A stretch of DNA of 64,000 nt from Vibrio pacinii DSM 19139 (GTDB lineage Bacteria; Pseudomonadota; Gammaproteobacteria; Enterobacterales; Vibrionaceae): NCBI RefSeq assembly GCF_000711795.1, contig NZ_JONH01000005.1:248001-312000 (forward strand), given 5' to 3'. The notes beneath the pieces are model-generated. The model was given only the letters and a program-made list of their open reading frames with translations, was not told the origin of the DNA and did not search any database. The stretch's first letter is position 1; every line of letters starts with the position of its first letter. Made by a program: the position numbers and the translations under genes. This document shows positions 9,201 to 18,500 of this stretch, one piece after another.

Positions 9201-9662
9201 CAGTTCTAGATAGGCCCAATGGTAGCGTTTGTGCAACAAACGGTAGCGTTCTGTACCATTAAATACGCTCGATTGTGGCAGTATCGAGGTTTTAATTTGG
9301 TCCCCTGAGCCTTGGATGTAGCGCTGCTGAGCGTTTTTACGCGCTTGTTCAATATCTAAGCCTAAATTACTAAACGCATTGACCAAACCATAGAAACGAC
9401 CACCACTGGCATACGCAAGTTCAGAGCGGACGAAGCCCATCACCTCAGATTCTTTGGCATATAAGTAATCAATCACCTGCTGCTGCTTGCTGTCGCGCAC
9501 TGACACTAGGTGCGAGGTGCTCTGCTCTTGAAGATCCTTGGTATGGGACTGCAAGAAAAAGATCGCAATGATGGTAAGTGGGGTAATACTCAAGACCAAA
9601 AACGCCCACATTAACGTACTTTGCAGACGCTTAAATTTCTGCTTTCGATACAACTTAAACAT
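6279..9662 (-). CDS. chiS: Hybrid sensor kinase / chitin-utilisation regulator ChiS
   Basis: Membrane hybrid kinase of 1127 residues. Order: membrane segment about 19-38; large periplasmic sensor domain about 39-345; second membrane segment about 353-372; HAMP about 373-425; HisKA with His468 (TSHELRTPLHG); HATPase with N-box NLVGNAIKY near 583 and G-boxes DTGQGIP and GAGLGLS; receiver with DD near 727, Asp771 and Lys823; then a C-terminal PAS-like region and a tail. V. cholerae ChiS (VC0622 from memory) has its His and Asp at 469 and 772, a one-residue offset. There ChiS is known to bind DNA directly through its C-terminus and to turn on chitin genes when CBP is released. The position next to the CBP operon matches. 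Confidence 0.95.
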   Translation of the reverse strand: MFKLYRKQKFKRLQSTLMWAFLVLSITPLTIIAIFFLQSHTKDLQEQSTSHLVSVRDSKQQQVIDYLYAKESEVMGFVRSELAYASGGRFYGLVNAFSNLGLDIEQARKNAQQRYIQGSGDQIKTSILPQSSVFNGTERYRLLHKRYHWAYLELLKRSDFDDVLLVDRDGNVTYSIYKHDNFATNLLTGRYKDNNLGQTFAKLRNLVNEKRKTNEDFTPVIISDFSAEDGKSVAWLGAPIIQQGYLHSFAMFRLPNNGITKLIADDPNNPKRTLLVGSDHQSRSLAYQQQDIDKSKAVIDLALSGLTNVGTYSNTDNESIIAAYSPISVKGIDWAIVVEVPEKVAFARVHQLETVFVFAMLIAILLVVMASHYLSNFITSPLLKLTWAAEKVSAGDLDADMINTQRKDEIGRLAVSFERMQRSIREKILLIKQQNKELESNITLIQKQNDELQLANKLKDEFLATTSHELRTPLHGMVGIAEALASGANGPITAEHKYQLDIIINSGQRLATLVDDLLDYHKMRYGNLDIETCAVDLAGSTRLVLELSSHLLGNKPIRIINQVPKDPVWVSADPQRLEQVLYNLVGNAIKYTSEGKIVISAGVIDDQIRVQVVDTGQGIPADQLENIFEPLIQAGNDSTRYRQGAGLGLSISRQLIELMQGSLYVSSQPMVGTTFSFTLPLATQEQIQATHHYEAPHFKVPENNDIEFEEPTNLPENSNGPLLLVVDDEPVNLRVLDSFLRLEGYRVRTAKDGYEALEAINKEKPELMLLDIMMPGMSGYQVCETLRQTYDHAELPIIMLTALNQTDDRVHGFSVGANDYLPKPFNKQELAARIVAHLTASKAEQRRIENQQLQHELKQRAMVEAGLLETQGRLLEQLETAPEAIICVRDDNKIRFANEAASKLFKRSTEQLKRSTADEIIAPKFLNVEQEHYCGQIDIYVEDVRQHLSADILKLPPGSGLRSMYIFNVGGGINMNRINNLETAIEALSSFAFEGDRAKLQELKELGGEFTRLADRVAGDNKSKQEVMREVLVDAMTSALDYWESVTGQTKFAFAEQSGLWRVYLDRSTLQTRTLDKYLRPETLPKTPRWRTVLSSLDYILEHCNEQSPERAHIEALKDKLQHLLTS

Positions 9663-9836
9663 GATTTCTCTAGACTTTCCGTGCGAATGCGGCTTACCAG
9701 AACGTCGTGAGTACTAGCAAGCAAGACAAAAACGTTATTTTTAATATGACAAAACTAACGAGTTTTTTTACTTTGACAAGTAAGTTGCAAGCAAAGCGTG
9801 CAGAGAGGCGCAATTTTCAACTTGATGGGCGGGATA

Positions 9837-9865
9837 ACGCCTAATCTTAGGTCAAGAGTAGGCGT
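9837..9865 (-). other. Hairpin downstream of rsmC
   Basis: ACGCCTA and TAGGCGT form the outer stem and TCTT/AAGA the inner stem around a five-base loop, starting 7 bases past the rsmC stop. There is no U-run on either strand, so a role as terminator is only possible. Confidence 0.4.
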
Positions 9866-9871
9866 GAATAG

Positions 9872-10894
9872 TTACTTCTTCGCGTGGTAAATTACGAATT
9901 TAGTGGTCTTATTTAGCGTCTCACAATTACTGTACGCTTGCTCAATGATCGGTGAGTATTTCAGAAAGCTATTGGCAACAATAAACAACTCACCACGTGC
10001 TGATTGATGCTTTGGTCCTTGGGCTAATAGCGTCTCGGTGGCGCTATAGCTTGTTTCTAGGCCTGAATGAAAAGGTGGATTACTGATGATATAGTCATAC
10101 TGATCACCGCTATCGGAGTAGACATCAGAAGCAAACACCTTGCCGCTGAGACCATTGGCCGCCAATGTGGCACGACTAGACGCGACCGCAAGGGCGCTAA
10201 TGTCACACATTTCCAGTTTGATGTCAGGGTTGAGTGAGGCCATCACAGAGCCAATCACGCCAGCACCGCAGCCGAAATCAAGTACAGTCCCTGATAGTGG
10301 TGGTAGGGTGTCGAGCAATAATTGGCTGCCAATATCGAATTCGCCATGGCTAAACACGCCAGGCAGACTCTTAATGGTTAATTCGCATTCTCGATAGTGG
10401 ACGGTATAGCTTTTGTACCACTGATCAATATTAAAGCTGTCAGGTGCGTGTTGGCAGACGCCCCAATAGAAAGAACAGCGCCGCGCAGAATCATATTTCT
10501 TGATTGATCCGTAAGGTGCAAACATCTTCTCTGCGCTTTTTATCCCTGAGCGGTTTTCACCGACGATGACAATTTCTGTCTCACTGCCGAGTTTTGCCAT
10601 CAGCATCGCCAGAAGGTATTCCGCCTCGGCTTTGGCTTTAGGCCAATAGAGCAGCACCATATCAGCCTGAGTTGGACGATCAAATTCAGCGCCAAAAACA
10701 CTGTTAACTTGAGAGTAGGCTTGCAGCTGGCGGTGATAGCCATAATGGGTAGTGAAAACAGTCACAGAAAGACAGTGTTGAGATAACTCAACGGGGAATA
10801 AGTCTTCAGCTTCACCAGCAACCAGAACATGTTTGCCAGCAAAATAGTCAAGTTGTCTTTGAGCGATTTGGCTAGGCGCAATATAGGCGGACAT
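9872..10894 (-). CDS. rsmC: 16S rRNA m2G1207 methyltransferase RsmC
   Basis: Protein of 340 residues. It matches E. coli RsmC along its length, with the N-terminal degenerate methyltransferase half ([20 protein letters not shown]) and the C-terminal active half with the SAM loop [12 protein letters not shown] and the catalytic [10 protein letters not shown]. It methylates G1207 of 16S rRNA in the 30S subunit. The start is the ATG at 10894 (MSAYIAPSQ), which aligns with the E. coli start; a longer frame reaching 10957 is available but the extra 21 residues have no counterpart. Confidence 0.93.
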   Translation of the reverse strand: MSAYIAPSQIAQRQLDYFAGKHVLVAGEAEDLFPVELSQHCLSVTVFTTHYGYHRQLQAYSQVNSVFGAEFDRPTQADMVLLYWPKAKAEAEYLLAMLMAKLGSETEIVIVGENRSGIKSAEKMFAPYGSIKKYDSARRCSFYWGVCQHAPDSFNIDQWYKSYTVHYRECELTIKSLPGVFSHGEFDIGSQLLLDTLPPLSGTVLDFGCGAGVIGSVMASLNPDIKLEMCDISALAVASSRATLAANGLSGKVFASDVYSDSGDQYDYIISNPPFHSGLETSYSATETLLAQGPKHQSARGELFIVANSFLKYSPIIEQAYSNCETLNKTTKFVIYHAKK

Positions 10895-10966
10895 AACGGT
10901 CTCAGTATAAAAAACGAAGGGAGGATTTTCGCATAATCCTCCCTGATCATAAACCAATCTTAGTCG

Positions 10967-12058
10967 TTAACTGCGATCTTGTTGATCCAAGAAACTTTGG
11001 AACTCTTCTTCATAAATATTAAACAGGACAATAGTGACGGCAAAAATAAGCGGGCCATAGATTAAACCGATTAAGCCGAACACGTGCAGACCGCCCAAAA
11101 GAGAGAAGAAGATCATCAAGGTGTTCATTCCGCCACTACCTTGCATTAACAGAGGTCGGAGCAAGTTGTCGATGGAACCGACAATCACAATACTCCAGAT
11201 GGTCAGGAAAATAGCCCAAGTGGTGTCGCCAATTAAGAACAGATAAATCGCGGCAGGAATCCAGATAAGCGCCGTTCCGATCACTGGGATAAACGAGGCA
11301 AACCCCATCATGGTCCCCCAAAACAGGCCAGGGAATCCTGCAATCCACATCCCAATCCCACCAGCTAAGCCTTGTGCAATTGCGGTTAAAAACGATCCCA
11401 TCACTGCCGATTTCGACACTTGTTCTATTTCATCGAGCAGCTTGTCTTCTTGGCTGCGTGAGAGTGGCAAGATATGGCGTAACGCACTGATTATTTTGTC
11501 GTGATCGCGTAGCAAAAAGAACAACACAAACAACATCAAGAAAAAATTGACTAGGAAATTGGTTGCATCACCTAAGATCTTGGCGCTGATACCGACTAGG
11601 TTACTGCCAAACGAGGTCGCAAACTGGCCGATTTTTTGTGCAATCTCTTGCGGTTCGATGCTATCAAACGGCAAATAAGTGTTCGCAATCGAAAGTACTT
11701 TGACGACCCAAGGGTGAGCAAAAATCGTCTGGATGCCCCCATGGGTGACCCATTGATAGAGATTTTGTGAAAAGGTCGACCCTTGTTGAACAATGGCTGC
11801 AAAAACAAACAGTAACGGCACGACAATGATAAATGTCAGCACCACACAAGAGAGCAGCGAGGCAATATTGGCATGGTTTGGCAGCGTTTTTTCAAACCAT
11901 TGATGTATAGGAAACATCAGTAGTGAAATAATAAACGCCATCACAATCGAGTTAATATAAGGCTCGACCAATAGAAAACAGGCAAAGGCTGCGACCAATA
12001 AGGCGACAACCAACACCCAGTGGCTGGAAGTAATTTTGATTTTATTTGACACAACCAT
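10967..12058 (-). CDS. AI-2E family (PerM-like) membrane transporter
   Basis: Polytopic inner-membrane protein with about 7-8 hydrophobic segments, 363 residues from the ATG at 12058. The stretch from PGLFWGTMMGFASFIPVIGTALIWIPAA is the usual AI-2E/UPF0118 signature. Family members include the E. coli AI-2 exporter TqsA and Na+/H+ antiporters, so the substrate cannot be told from sequence. Start choice is uncertain: an ATG at 12076 and a TTG at 12097 are also in frame. I prefer 12058 because it leaves about 14 residues before the first membrane segment, as in relatives. It is convergent with nothing and faces the small peptide gene at 12150. Confidence 0.8.
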   Translation of the reverse strand: MVVSNKIKITSSHWVLVVALLVAAFACFLLVEPYINSIVMAFIISLLMFPIHQWFEKTLPNHANIASLLSCVVLTFIIVVPLLFVFAAIVQQGSTFSQNLYQWVTHGGIQTIFAHPWVVKVLSIANTYLPFDSIEPQEIAQKIGQFATSFGSNLVGISAKILGDATNFLVNFFLMLFVLFFLLRDHDKIISALRHILPLSRSQEDKLLDEIEQVSKSAVMGSFLTAIAQGLAGGIGMWIAGFPGLFWGTMMGFASFIPVIGTALIWIPAAIYLFLIGDTTWAIFLTIWSIVIVGSIDNLLRPLLMQGSGGMNTLMIFFSLLGGLHVFGLIGLIYGPLIFAVTIVLFNIYEEEFQSFLDQQDRS

Positions 12059-12149
12059 TGTCCAAATGTTTGACATGTCCTTGTATAATGGCGTCAAACC
12101 AGTGAGACATCAACGTAAAATCAAAAAGTTAACCATAGGAGAGAAATCG

Positions 12150-12269
12150 ATGGGCTGCTGTAACAAAGAGAAAAGCTGCCAGACACCTAAAGCGTCGATG
12201 CGCCGTATTCCGTGGTTTGGGTTGTTACTCGGCTTATTGGCCGTATTGGTGATCGTTAACTGGCGATAG
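12150..12269 (+). CDS. Small membrane peptide with N-terminal Cys-Cys, 39 aa
   Basis: The short frame reads MGCCNKEKSCQTPKAS, then RRIP, then a 15-residue hydrophobic span (WFGLLLGLLAVLVIV) and NWR. The start has a strong ribosome-binding site, AGGAGAG, six bases upstream. Three Cys lie in the first ten residues, a possible metal or redox site in the cytoplasm, and the charge pattern predicts a single membrane anchor. A -10-like TATAAT is at 12084-12089. A bidirectional terminator follows directly. I do not recognise a family; coding is likely given the start signals and membrane pattern. Confidence 0.7.
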   Translation: MGCCNKEKSCQTPKASMRRIPWFGLLLGLLAVLVIVNWR

Positions 12270-12280
12270 CCGCGACCAAA

Positions 12281-12305
12281 AAAGGCTGCTCAGTGCGCAG
12301 CCTTT
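12281..12305. terminator. Bidirectional terminator between small peptide gene and hemL
   Basis: A perfect 9-bp stem AAAGGCTGC/GCAGCCTTT with a seven-base loop lies between the two convergent stop codons; A-runs and T-runs flank it so it can work from either side. Confidence 0.85.
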
Positions 12306-12329
12306 GATTGTCTGTATTGGCTTAAGGTT

Positions 12330-13622
12330 TTACGCCTCGTCAGCGAGGATGGCAAAACAGCGAGCGGCGGCTTCTAACGTCGCTTCGATCTCTTTGCTAC
12401 CGTGAGCCAGTGAAGTAAAGCTCGCTTCAAACGCAGAAGGGGCGAGGTAGACACCGTGCTTTAGCATCAAGTGGAAGAAGCGCTTAAAGCGTTCGATATC
12501 GCATTTAGCGACCTCTTCGTAACGCGTTACACTCTCTTGATCAGTAAAGAAGAAGCCGAACATGCCACCCACTTGGTTAACCACCAATGGAATTCCGTGC
12601 TCATCCGCGAGTGACTTAAAGCCTTCGGCGAGCTGTTTGGTTTTAGAGGCCAAACGTTTTTCGTTGCCTTCTTCTTTTAGCAGGTTCAAACACGCGTAAC
12701 CTGCCGCCATTGCGACTGGGTTACCAGAGAGAGTACCTGCTTGGTAAACCGGACCCGTTGGTGCGATGTATTGCATCACATCTTTGCGACCGCCAAACGC
12801 GCCAACAGGCATGCCGCCGCCAATCACTTTACCAAGTGTGGTCAAATCTGGTTTGATGTTGTAATAACTTTGTGCACCGCCAAGAGCGACGCGGAAACCG
12901 GTCATTACTTCATCAAAAATCAGTAGTGCGCCTTCTTCATCACAGATTTGACGCAGCCCCTGATGGAAGCCTTCAACTGGCGGAATACAGTTCATGTTGC
13001 CCGCGACTGGCTCAACGATAATACACGCGATCTCGCCTTTGTTCGCCGCGAACAATTGACGCACTGAGTCTAAATCGTTAAAGGTAGCGGTTAATGTGTA
13101 CTTGGCGAAATCCGCGGGTACACCCGGAGAGCTCGGTTGACCAAGCGTAAGGGCGCCTGAGCCAGCTTTTACTAACAAGCTATCGGCATGGCCGTGGTAG
13201 CAGCCTTCAAATTTGATGATTTTGTCGCGACCGGTGTAGCCACGTGCCAAGCGAATTGCACTCATGGTCGCTTCGGTACCTGAGCTGACCATGCGGATTT
13301 GCTCCATTGATGGCACCAGTTCAGAAACCAGTTCAGCCATCGCAATTTCCATCTCTGTTGGCGCACCAAAACTGAGACCACGTTGCGCAGCATCAATGAC
13401 GGCTTCGCGAATGACAGCATGGTTGTGACCCAAAATCATTGGACCCCATGAGCCTACATAGTCGATATACGCCTTGCCATCAGCATCAAAAATCAATGGA
13501 CCGTCGGCGCGTTCAATAAAGATCGGGGCGCCGCCTACGCCGTTGAAAGCACGTACTGGAGAGTTCACTCCCCCAGGAATTTTATGTTGTGCTTTTTCAA
13601 ATAAGTCTGCTGATTTGGTCAT
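12330..13622 (-). CDS. hemL: Glutamate-1-semialdehyde 2,1-aminomutase
   Basis: PLP-dependent aminomutase of 430 residues, which makes 5-aminolevulinate, the tetrapyrrole precursor, in the C5 pathway. The PLP lysine lies in [18 protein letters not shown] near residue 267, and the substrate/cofactor loops [16 protein letters not shown] and [10 protein letters not shown] are intact. The length equals that of typical bacterial HemL. The gene is divergent from erpA, with 256 bases between the starts. Confidence 0.97.
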   Translation of the reverse strand: MTKSADLFEKAQHKIPGGVNSPVRAFNGVGGAPIFIERADGPLIFDADGKAYIDYVGSWGPMILGHNHAVIREAVIDAAQRGLSFGAPTEMEIAMAELVSELVPSMEQIRMVSSGTEATMSAIRLARGYTGRDKIIKFEGCYHGHADSLLVKAGSGALTLGQPSSPGVPADFAKYTLTATFNDLDSVRQLFAANKGEIACIIVEPVAGNMNCIPPVEGFHQGLRQICDEEGALLIFDEVMTGFRVALGGAQSYYNIKPDLTTLGKVIGGGMPVGAFGGRKDVMQYIAPTGPVYQAGTLSGNPVAMAAGYACLNLLKEEGNEKRLASKTKQLAEGFKSLADEHGIPLVVNQVGGMFGFFFTDQESVTRYEEVAKCDIERFKRFFHLMLKHGVYLAPSAFEASFTSLAHGSKEIEATLEAAARCFAILADEA

Positions 13623-13829
13623 AGGATATCCTCTTTATGATTGCTCGGACCAATTTGGGAAGGCATTGTACCTGTCGAACTCGATCGAATAAAACGCTTT
13701 GCGCCACATTATCAGCACTTTGGTAGCGAATAACGTTAGTTTTGCTGAAAAGTTGCTTACAAAGGTGGTGAATACTTGAACGCTTCACTCAGGTATTAGA
13801 TAATCACGGTTAGTATTCTAAATATAAGG

Positions 13830-13855
13830 CTTCAAATGGAGTGATTCATTTGAAG
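13830..13855. repeat. 9-bp inverted repeat ahead of erpA
   Basis: CTTCAAATG and CATTTGAAG are separated by eight bases and end 23 bases before the erpA start. It may be an operator dyad or a hairpin in the leader. It does not resemble the IscR consensus that I know for E. coli iron-sulfur genes. Confidence 0.6.
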
Positions 13856-13878
13856 ACCGACGACTGAGAGAGGTCATC

Positions 13879-14220
13879 GTGAGCGAAGTAAATATTCCAT
13901 TAACATTCTCTGATGCAGCCGCTAAACGAGTGGGAACTCTGATTGAAGAGGAAGAAAACCCGAACTTGAAGCTGCGCGTTTATATCACGGGTGGGGGCTG
14001 TAGCGGTTTTCAGTACGGTTTCACGTTTGACGAGAACGTCAATGAAGGCGACACCACGATTGTCAACAGCGGTGTCACGTTAGTCGTTGACCCAATGAGT
14101 TTGCAATACCTTGTCGGTGGTCAGGTCGATTATACCGAAGGTCTTGAAGGCTCGCGCTTTTTCATTGATAACCCCAATGCCACGACGACTTGTGGTTGTG
14201 GTGCTTCATTTAGCGTGTAG
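13879..14220 (+). CDS. erpA: Iron-sulfur cluster insertion protein ErpA
   Basis: A-type Fe-S carrier of 113 residues. The three cluster-binding Cys are in [11 protein letters not shown] (near residue 41) and in the C-terminal TTCGCGASF. ErpA delivers clusters to targets such as IspG and respiratory enzymes. The start is GTG at 13879, with GAGAGAGG just upstream; the protein then begins as E. coli ErpA does. It stands alone, divergent from hemL, followed by a 9-bp hairpin. Confidence 0.95.
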   Translation: MSEVNIPLTFSDAAAKRVGTLIEEEENPNLKLRVYITGGGCSGFQYGFTFDENVNEGDTTIVNSGVTLVVDPMSLQYLVGGQVDYTEGLEGSRFFIDNPNATTTCGCGASFSV

Positions 14221-14228
14221 TTCTAATC

Positions 14229-14255
14229 ACTAGGCTGTAGCCACTGCAGCCTAGT
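14229..14255 (+). terminator. Possible erpA terminator
   Basis: ACTAGGCTG/CAGCCTAGT, a 9-bp stem with nine-base loop, begins 9 bases after the erpA stop. The following CATTTCATT is only weakly U-rich, so termination efficiency is doubtful. Confidence 0.55.
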
Positions 14256-14475
14256 CATTTCATTGTCATATCACGATTTTTCCCTGCTAATTATTTCTGT
14301 ATTGAGAATCCTGCTAAATAGTTGTCCGTACAGCTATATTTTTATTTGATTAATTTATATCCTAGTTGTTCAAATTTACTGCAATGGTCAGTAAGTGCTA
14401 GATCTTCAACTTTTTGCTCGTCATTTGTCGTTCGCAATCAGTATTTGGATAGATAGAGACACACTAAGGATAGTT

Positions 14476-15555
14476 ATGGCTAGATTCTCTCCACTGCGAT
14501 TTATCGCGGTTAGACCTTATATCGTTTCACTTTTTATCGTTGTGATTCTTACTGTCTGGTTAGGTGTTGGCATGCTCAATGCCGATGATTCTGCGCCGCC
14601 AAACAGTGCTGAGCCCATTCCTTTGGCGAAAGTGGCATTCCGCACGTTTGTTGCCGAGTCGACACATCAAACTCTTGAACTTTATGGACGAACTGCACCG
14701 AATAAGCAGGCTCGACTCGGCGCTGAAATTGCTGGAACGGTCGTCGCTTTGCAAGTGCAAAAAGGCGATGTCGTGACAAAGGGGCAGGCGATCGCCTTGA
14801 TAGACAAAGGCGATTTAGAGATTCAATTACAGCGCGCTGAGGCGATGCGCAAAGTCCGCGAGCAAGAGTACAAAGCGGCGCAGTCATTAAAAAGCAAAGG
14901 GTTGCAAGGTGAGGTGGCTTTTACCAATGCTGAGGCCAACTTGGTTGAAGCCAAGGCCATGGTGAGTAATGCCAAGCGTGCATTAGCTAATACTCAAGTT
15001 TTAGCACCGTTTGCGGGTGTCATTGACCATTTATTTGTTGAAAGAGGCGATTTTGTTGCTATTGGTGACCCGGTTGCTACTTTGCTCGACCTAAGCAAAA
15101 TTGTCATCGAAGCAGACGTCAGCGAGCGTCATATTCAGAATCTGCGCCTCAATCAACCCGCGCAGGTGCGGTTTATTGGTGACGAACAAACCACGGGAAC
15201 TGTGCGTTATATATCGCGCGTCTCTTCTACTTCGACCAATACGTTTCCGATTGAAGTTGAACTGCCTAACCCACAGCAGCGTATTCCGGCGGGGATCAGC
15301 ACCGAAGTGTCACTTAATCTTAAAGAGCAATTGGCTATCAAGATCACTCCGGCGATGCTGGCGTTAAATGAAGCCGGAGACTTAGGAGTAAAAACCTTGG
15401 TCGACGAGCGAGTGAAGTTTATTGCCATCAAACTGGTCAAAGCAGAGCAAGATGGAGTGTGGCTCACAGGTCTCGGTAAGCAAGTAGACATTATTACCAC
15501 AGGACAAGGTTTTGTGCGTGATGGTGACCCTGTGCTCGCCGTACGACAGCAATAA
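14476..15555 (+). CDS. RND efflux system, periplasmic adaptor (MFP) subunit
   Basis: Membrane-fusion protein of 359 residues, HlyD/AcrA type. A single N-terminal membrane span (about 15-34) is followed by a lipoyl-like half (ARLGAEIAGTVVALQVQKGDVVTKGQAIALID), a helical hairpin (about 115-170) and the second lipoyl half (VLAPFAGVIDHLFVERGDFVAIGDPVATLLD). It bridges the RND pump to an outer-membrane channel, probably TolC, which is not encoded here. The ATG at 14476 has AAGGA upstream; a GTG-initiated longer frame from 14395 is less likely. The pump gene starts 10 bases after its stop. Confidence 0.92.
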   Translation: MARFSPLRFIAVRPYIVSLFIVVILTVWLGVGMLNADDSAPPNSAEPIPLAKVAFRTFVAESTHQTLELYGRTAPNKQARLGAEIAGTVVALQVQKGDVVTKGQAIALIDKGDLEIQLQRAEAMRKVREQEYKAAQSLKSKGLQGEVAFTNAEANLVEAKAMVSNAKRALANTQVLAPFAGVIDHLFVERGDFVAIGDPVATLLDLSKIVIEADVSERHIQNLRLNQPAQVRFIGDEQTTGTVRYISRVSSTSTNTFPIEVELPNPQQRIPAGISTEVSLNLKEQLAIKITPAMLALNEAGDLGVKTLVDERVKFIAIKLVKAEQDGVWLTGLGKQVDIITTGQGFVRDGDPVLAVRQQ

Positions 15556-15565
15556 GGAGACGAAT

Positions 15566-18500
15566 ATGTTTGCCTTAATTGATGCCGCGCTGTCGCGTAC
15601 GCGCACCATGATGGTGCTATTGGTGTTTATTCTCATCGCTGGGGTCGGGACGTACATCACCATCCCCAAAGAGTCGAGTCCAGACATTACCATTCCAATC
15701 ATTTATGTCTCTGTCGGCCACCAAGGCATTTCCCCTACCGATGCCGAGAGATTATTAGTTCGTCCGATTGAACAAGAGCTGCGTTCTATTGAGGGCGTAA
15801 AAGAGATGACCTCAACGGCGGCGGAAGGGCATGCGTCAGTGATGCTAGAATTTAGTGTCGGCGTTGACCTTAACAAAGCCATGGCCGATGTGCGTGAAGC
15901 GGTCGATTTGGCTAAGCCTAAATTGCCCAGTGACAGTGATGAGCCGACGGTTAACGAAGTCACCCTTGCGTCAGAAGAACCCGCTTTGTCGGTGGTACTT
16001 TATGGGACGGTACCTGAGCGAACCATAGTTCAAATTGCCCGTCAGCTTAGCGACAAGCTCGAAGGTTTCCGCCAAGTACTTGAAGTTGATATTGCTGGCG
16101 ATCGTGAAGATATCATCGAGATCATTGTTGATCCGCTGTTGATGGAAAGCTACGGCCTTGATCAAGGCGATATCTATAACTTGATCGCCTTGAATAACCG
16201 AGTGGTTGCTGCCGGTTTTGTTGATACTGGCTATGGGCGTTTTTCGGTCAAAGTTCCTTCCGTGTTTGATTCCTTAAAAGATGTGTTAGAACTGCCAGTT
16301 AAAGTGGATGGAAAGCAAGTGATCACTTTTGGCGATGTTGCCACGGTGAAGCGTGCGTTTCGCGATCCTGAAAGTTATGCACGATTAGATGGTAAATCGG
16401 CCGTGGTGCTCGACGTGAAAAAGCGTGCAGGCGAGAACAGTATTGAGACGGTCGCCTTGGTCAAAGAGGTCATCGCGCAAGCGCAGCAACGTGATGATTG
16501 GCCTAACAATCTATTGGTTAAATACACATGGGATCAATCTAAAGACGTTAAGATGATGCTTAACGATCTGCAAAATAATATCTTGTCAGCGATTATCTTA
16601 GTGGTGATCGTGATCATCGCTATTTTGGGAGTGCGAACCGCGTTTTTGGTCGGTGTGTCGATTCCAGGCTCTTTCTTAACGGGTTTGCTGGTGTTATCGG
16701 TATTTGGCTTAACGGTCAATATCATCGTGTTATTTGCGTTGATCATGGCGGTGGGTATGCTGGTTGATGGTGCGATTGTTGTGACTGAGTTTGCCGATCG
16801 GCGCATGCAAGAGGGTATTTCAAGACAACAAGCGTATCGTGATGCGGCCAAACGTATGGCTTGGCCGATCACGGCGTCAACGGCGACCACATTAGCCGCG
16901 TTCGCTCCTTTGCTGTTCTGGCCGGATGTGACGGGCGAGTTCATGAAGTTTCTGCCCTTGACCTTAATCGCAACGTTAAGTGCGTCTTTGATGATGGCGC
17001 TCTTATTTGTGCCAGTGCTCGGCAGTGTGATTGGACGACCACAGCATGTGACCCAAGTACAGCGTGAAAAAATGGTCGCACTGCACGATGGCGATTTTTC
17101 TAAAGCGACCGGGATTACTAAGCTCTACTTCCAGACTTTAGATATTGCGCTCAAGCACCCGTTTAAGATTTTACTCAGCGCGATTTTATTGGCGATTGGT
17201 GTTGGCTTTACTTACGCCAAAGCGGGATTAGGCGCCGAATTCTTCCCGGAAGTCGATCCGCCGTTTTTTACGGTTAAAGTTCGTTCTTACGGTGATCTGT
17301 CACTGGATGAAAAAGACGCTATTATTCGTGATATTGAAGCGGTAATGCTCGGTCATCAAGAGTTTGAAAGTGTCTACTCTCGCACCGGGGGAGATGACGA
17401 AATTGGTCAGATTCAAATCACCCCAGTTGATTGGCAATATCGCCGCCCTGTCAAAACCATCATTGAAGAGCTGAAACAGCAGACCGATGGATACGCTGGT
17501 GTCGAGATAGAGTACAAGTTCCCAGACGCGGGACCGCCAGTCGAACATGACTTAGTCATTGAAATGTCAGCACGTACTCCTGACCAGCTTGACGAGTCCG
17601 CTAAACAGGTGCGCCAATGGGCTGATAGTTATCCAGCATTTACCAACTTGAGCGATACCTCGAGTAAAGAAGGCATTGATTGGCAAATCGATATTCGTCG
17701 TGATGACGCGTCGCGTTTTGCGGCCGATGCGACCTTGGTTGGCAATACGGTACAGTTTGTGACTAATGGATTGAAGATCGGTGATTACCTACCCGATGAC
17801 TCAAACGAAGAGGTCGATATTTTAGTTCGCTATCCGGCTGATAAGCGAGATATTGGCCGATTTGATCAACTGCGTGTCAAAACACCTGCAGGCTTAGTGC
17901 CGATCACCAATTTTGCCACGATTGTGCCAGAGCATAAGCAGGACACCATTCGTCGTATTGATGGTCATCGTGTGATCAACATTATGGCAGATATTAAAGA
18001 GGGGTATAACTTAGCGCTTGAACTACCCAAGATTGAGCAAGCGGTTGCCGAGTTCGATCTGCCTCCAGGTGTTGAGTTTAAAATTCGTGGCCAAAATGAA
18101 GAACAGGAAAACTCGTCGGCATTTTTACAAAATGCCTTCTTAGTTGCGCTGGTGGTCATGGCGCTTATTTTGATCACCCAGTTCAATAGTTTCTATCAAG
18201 CCTTCTTGATCTTAAGTGCGGTGCTGTTTTCGACCGTCGGAGTATTTGTTGGCTTGTTGGTGTTCCAAAAACCGTTCGGTATCGTGATGTCAGGCATCGG
18301 TGTTATAGCCTTGGCAGGGATTGTGGTTAATAACAATATCGTTCTGATTGATACCTATAATCAACTGCTACGGCGCGGATTAGATAAGCGTGAAGCGATT
18401 TTACGCACCGGGGTGCAACGTTTGCGACCGGTATTGTTAACCACAGTCACGACCATTTTAGGTTTGCTGCCGATGGTACTTGAAATGAACGTTGATCTTA

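Noticed and set aside
16534..16944. 136-codon frame antisense to the RND pump
   Set aside because: Its composition mirrors the membrane segments of the pump on the other strand, and it has no start signals.
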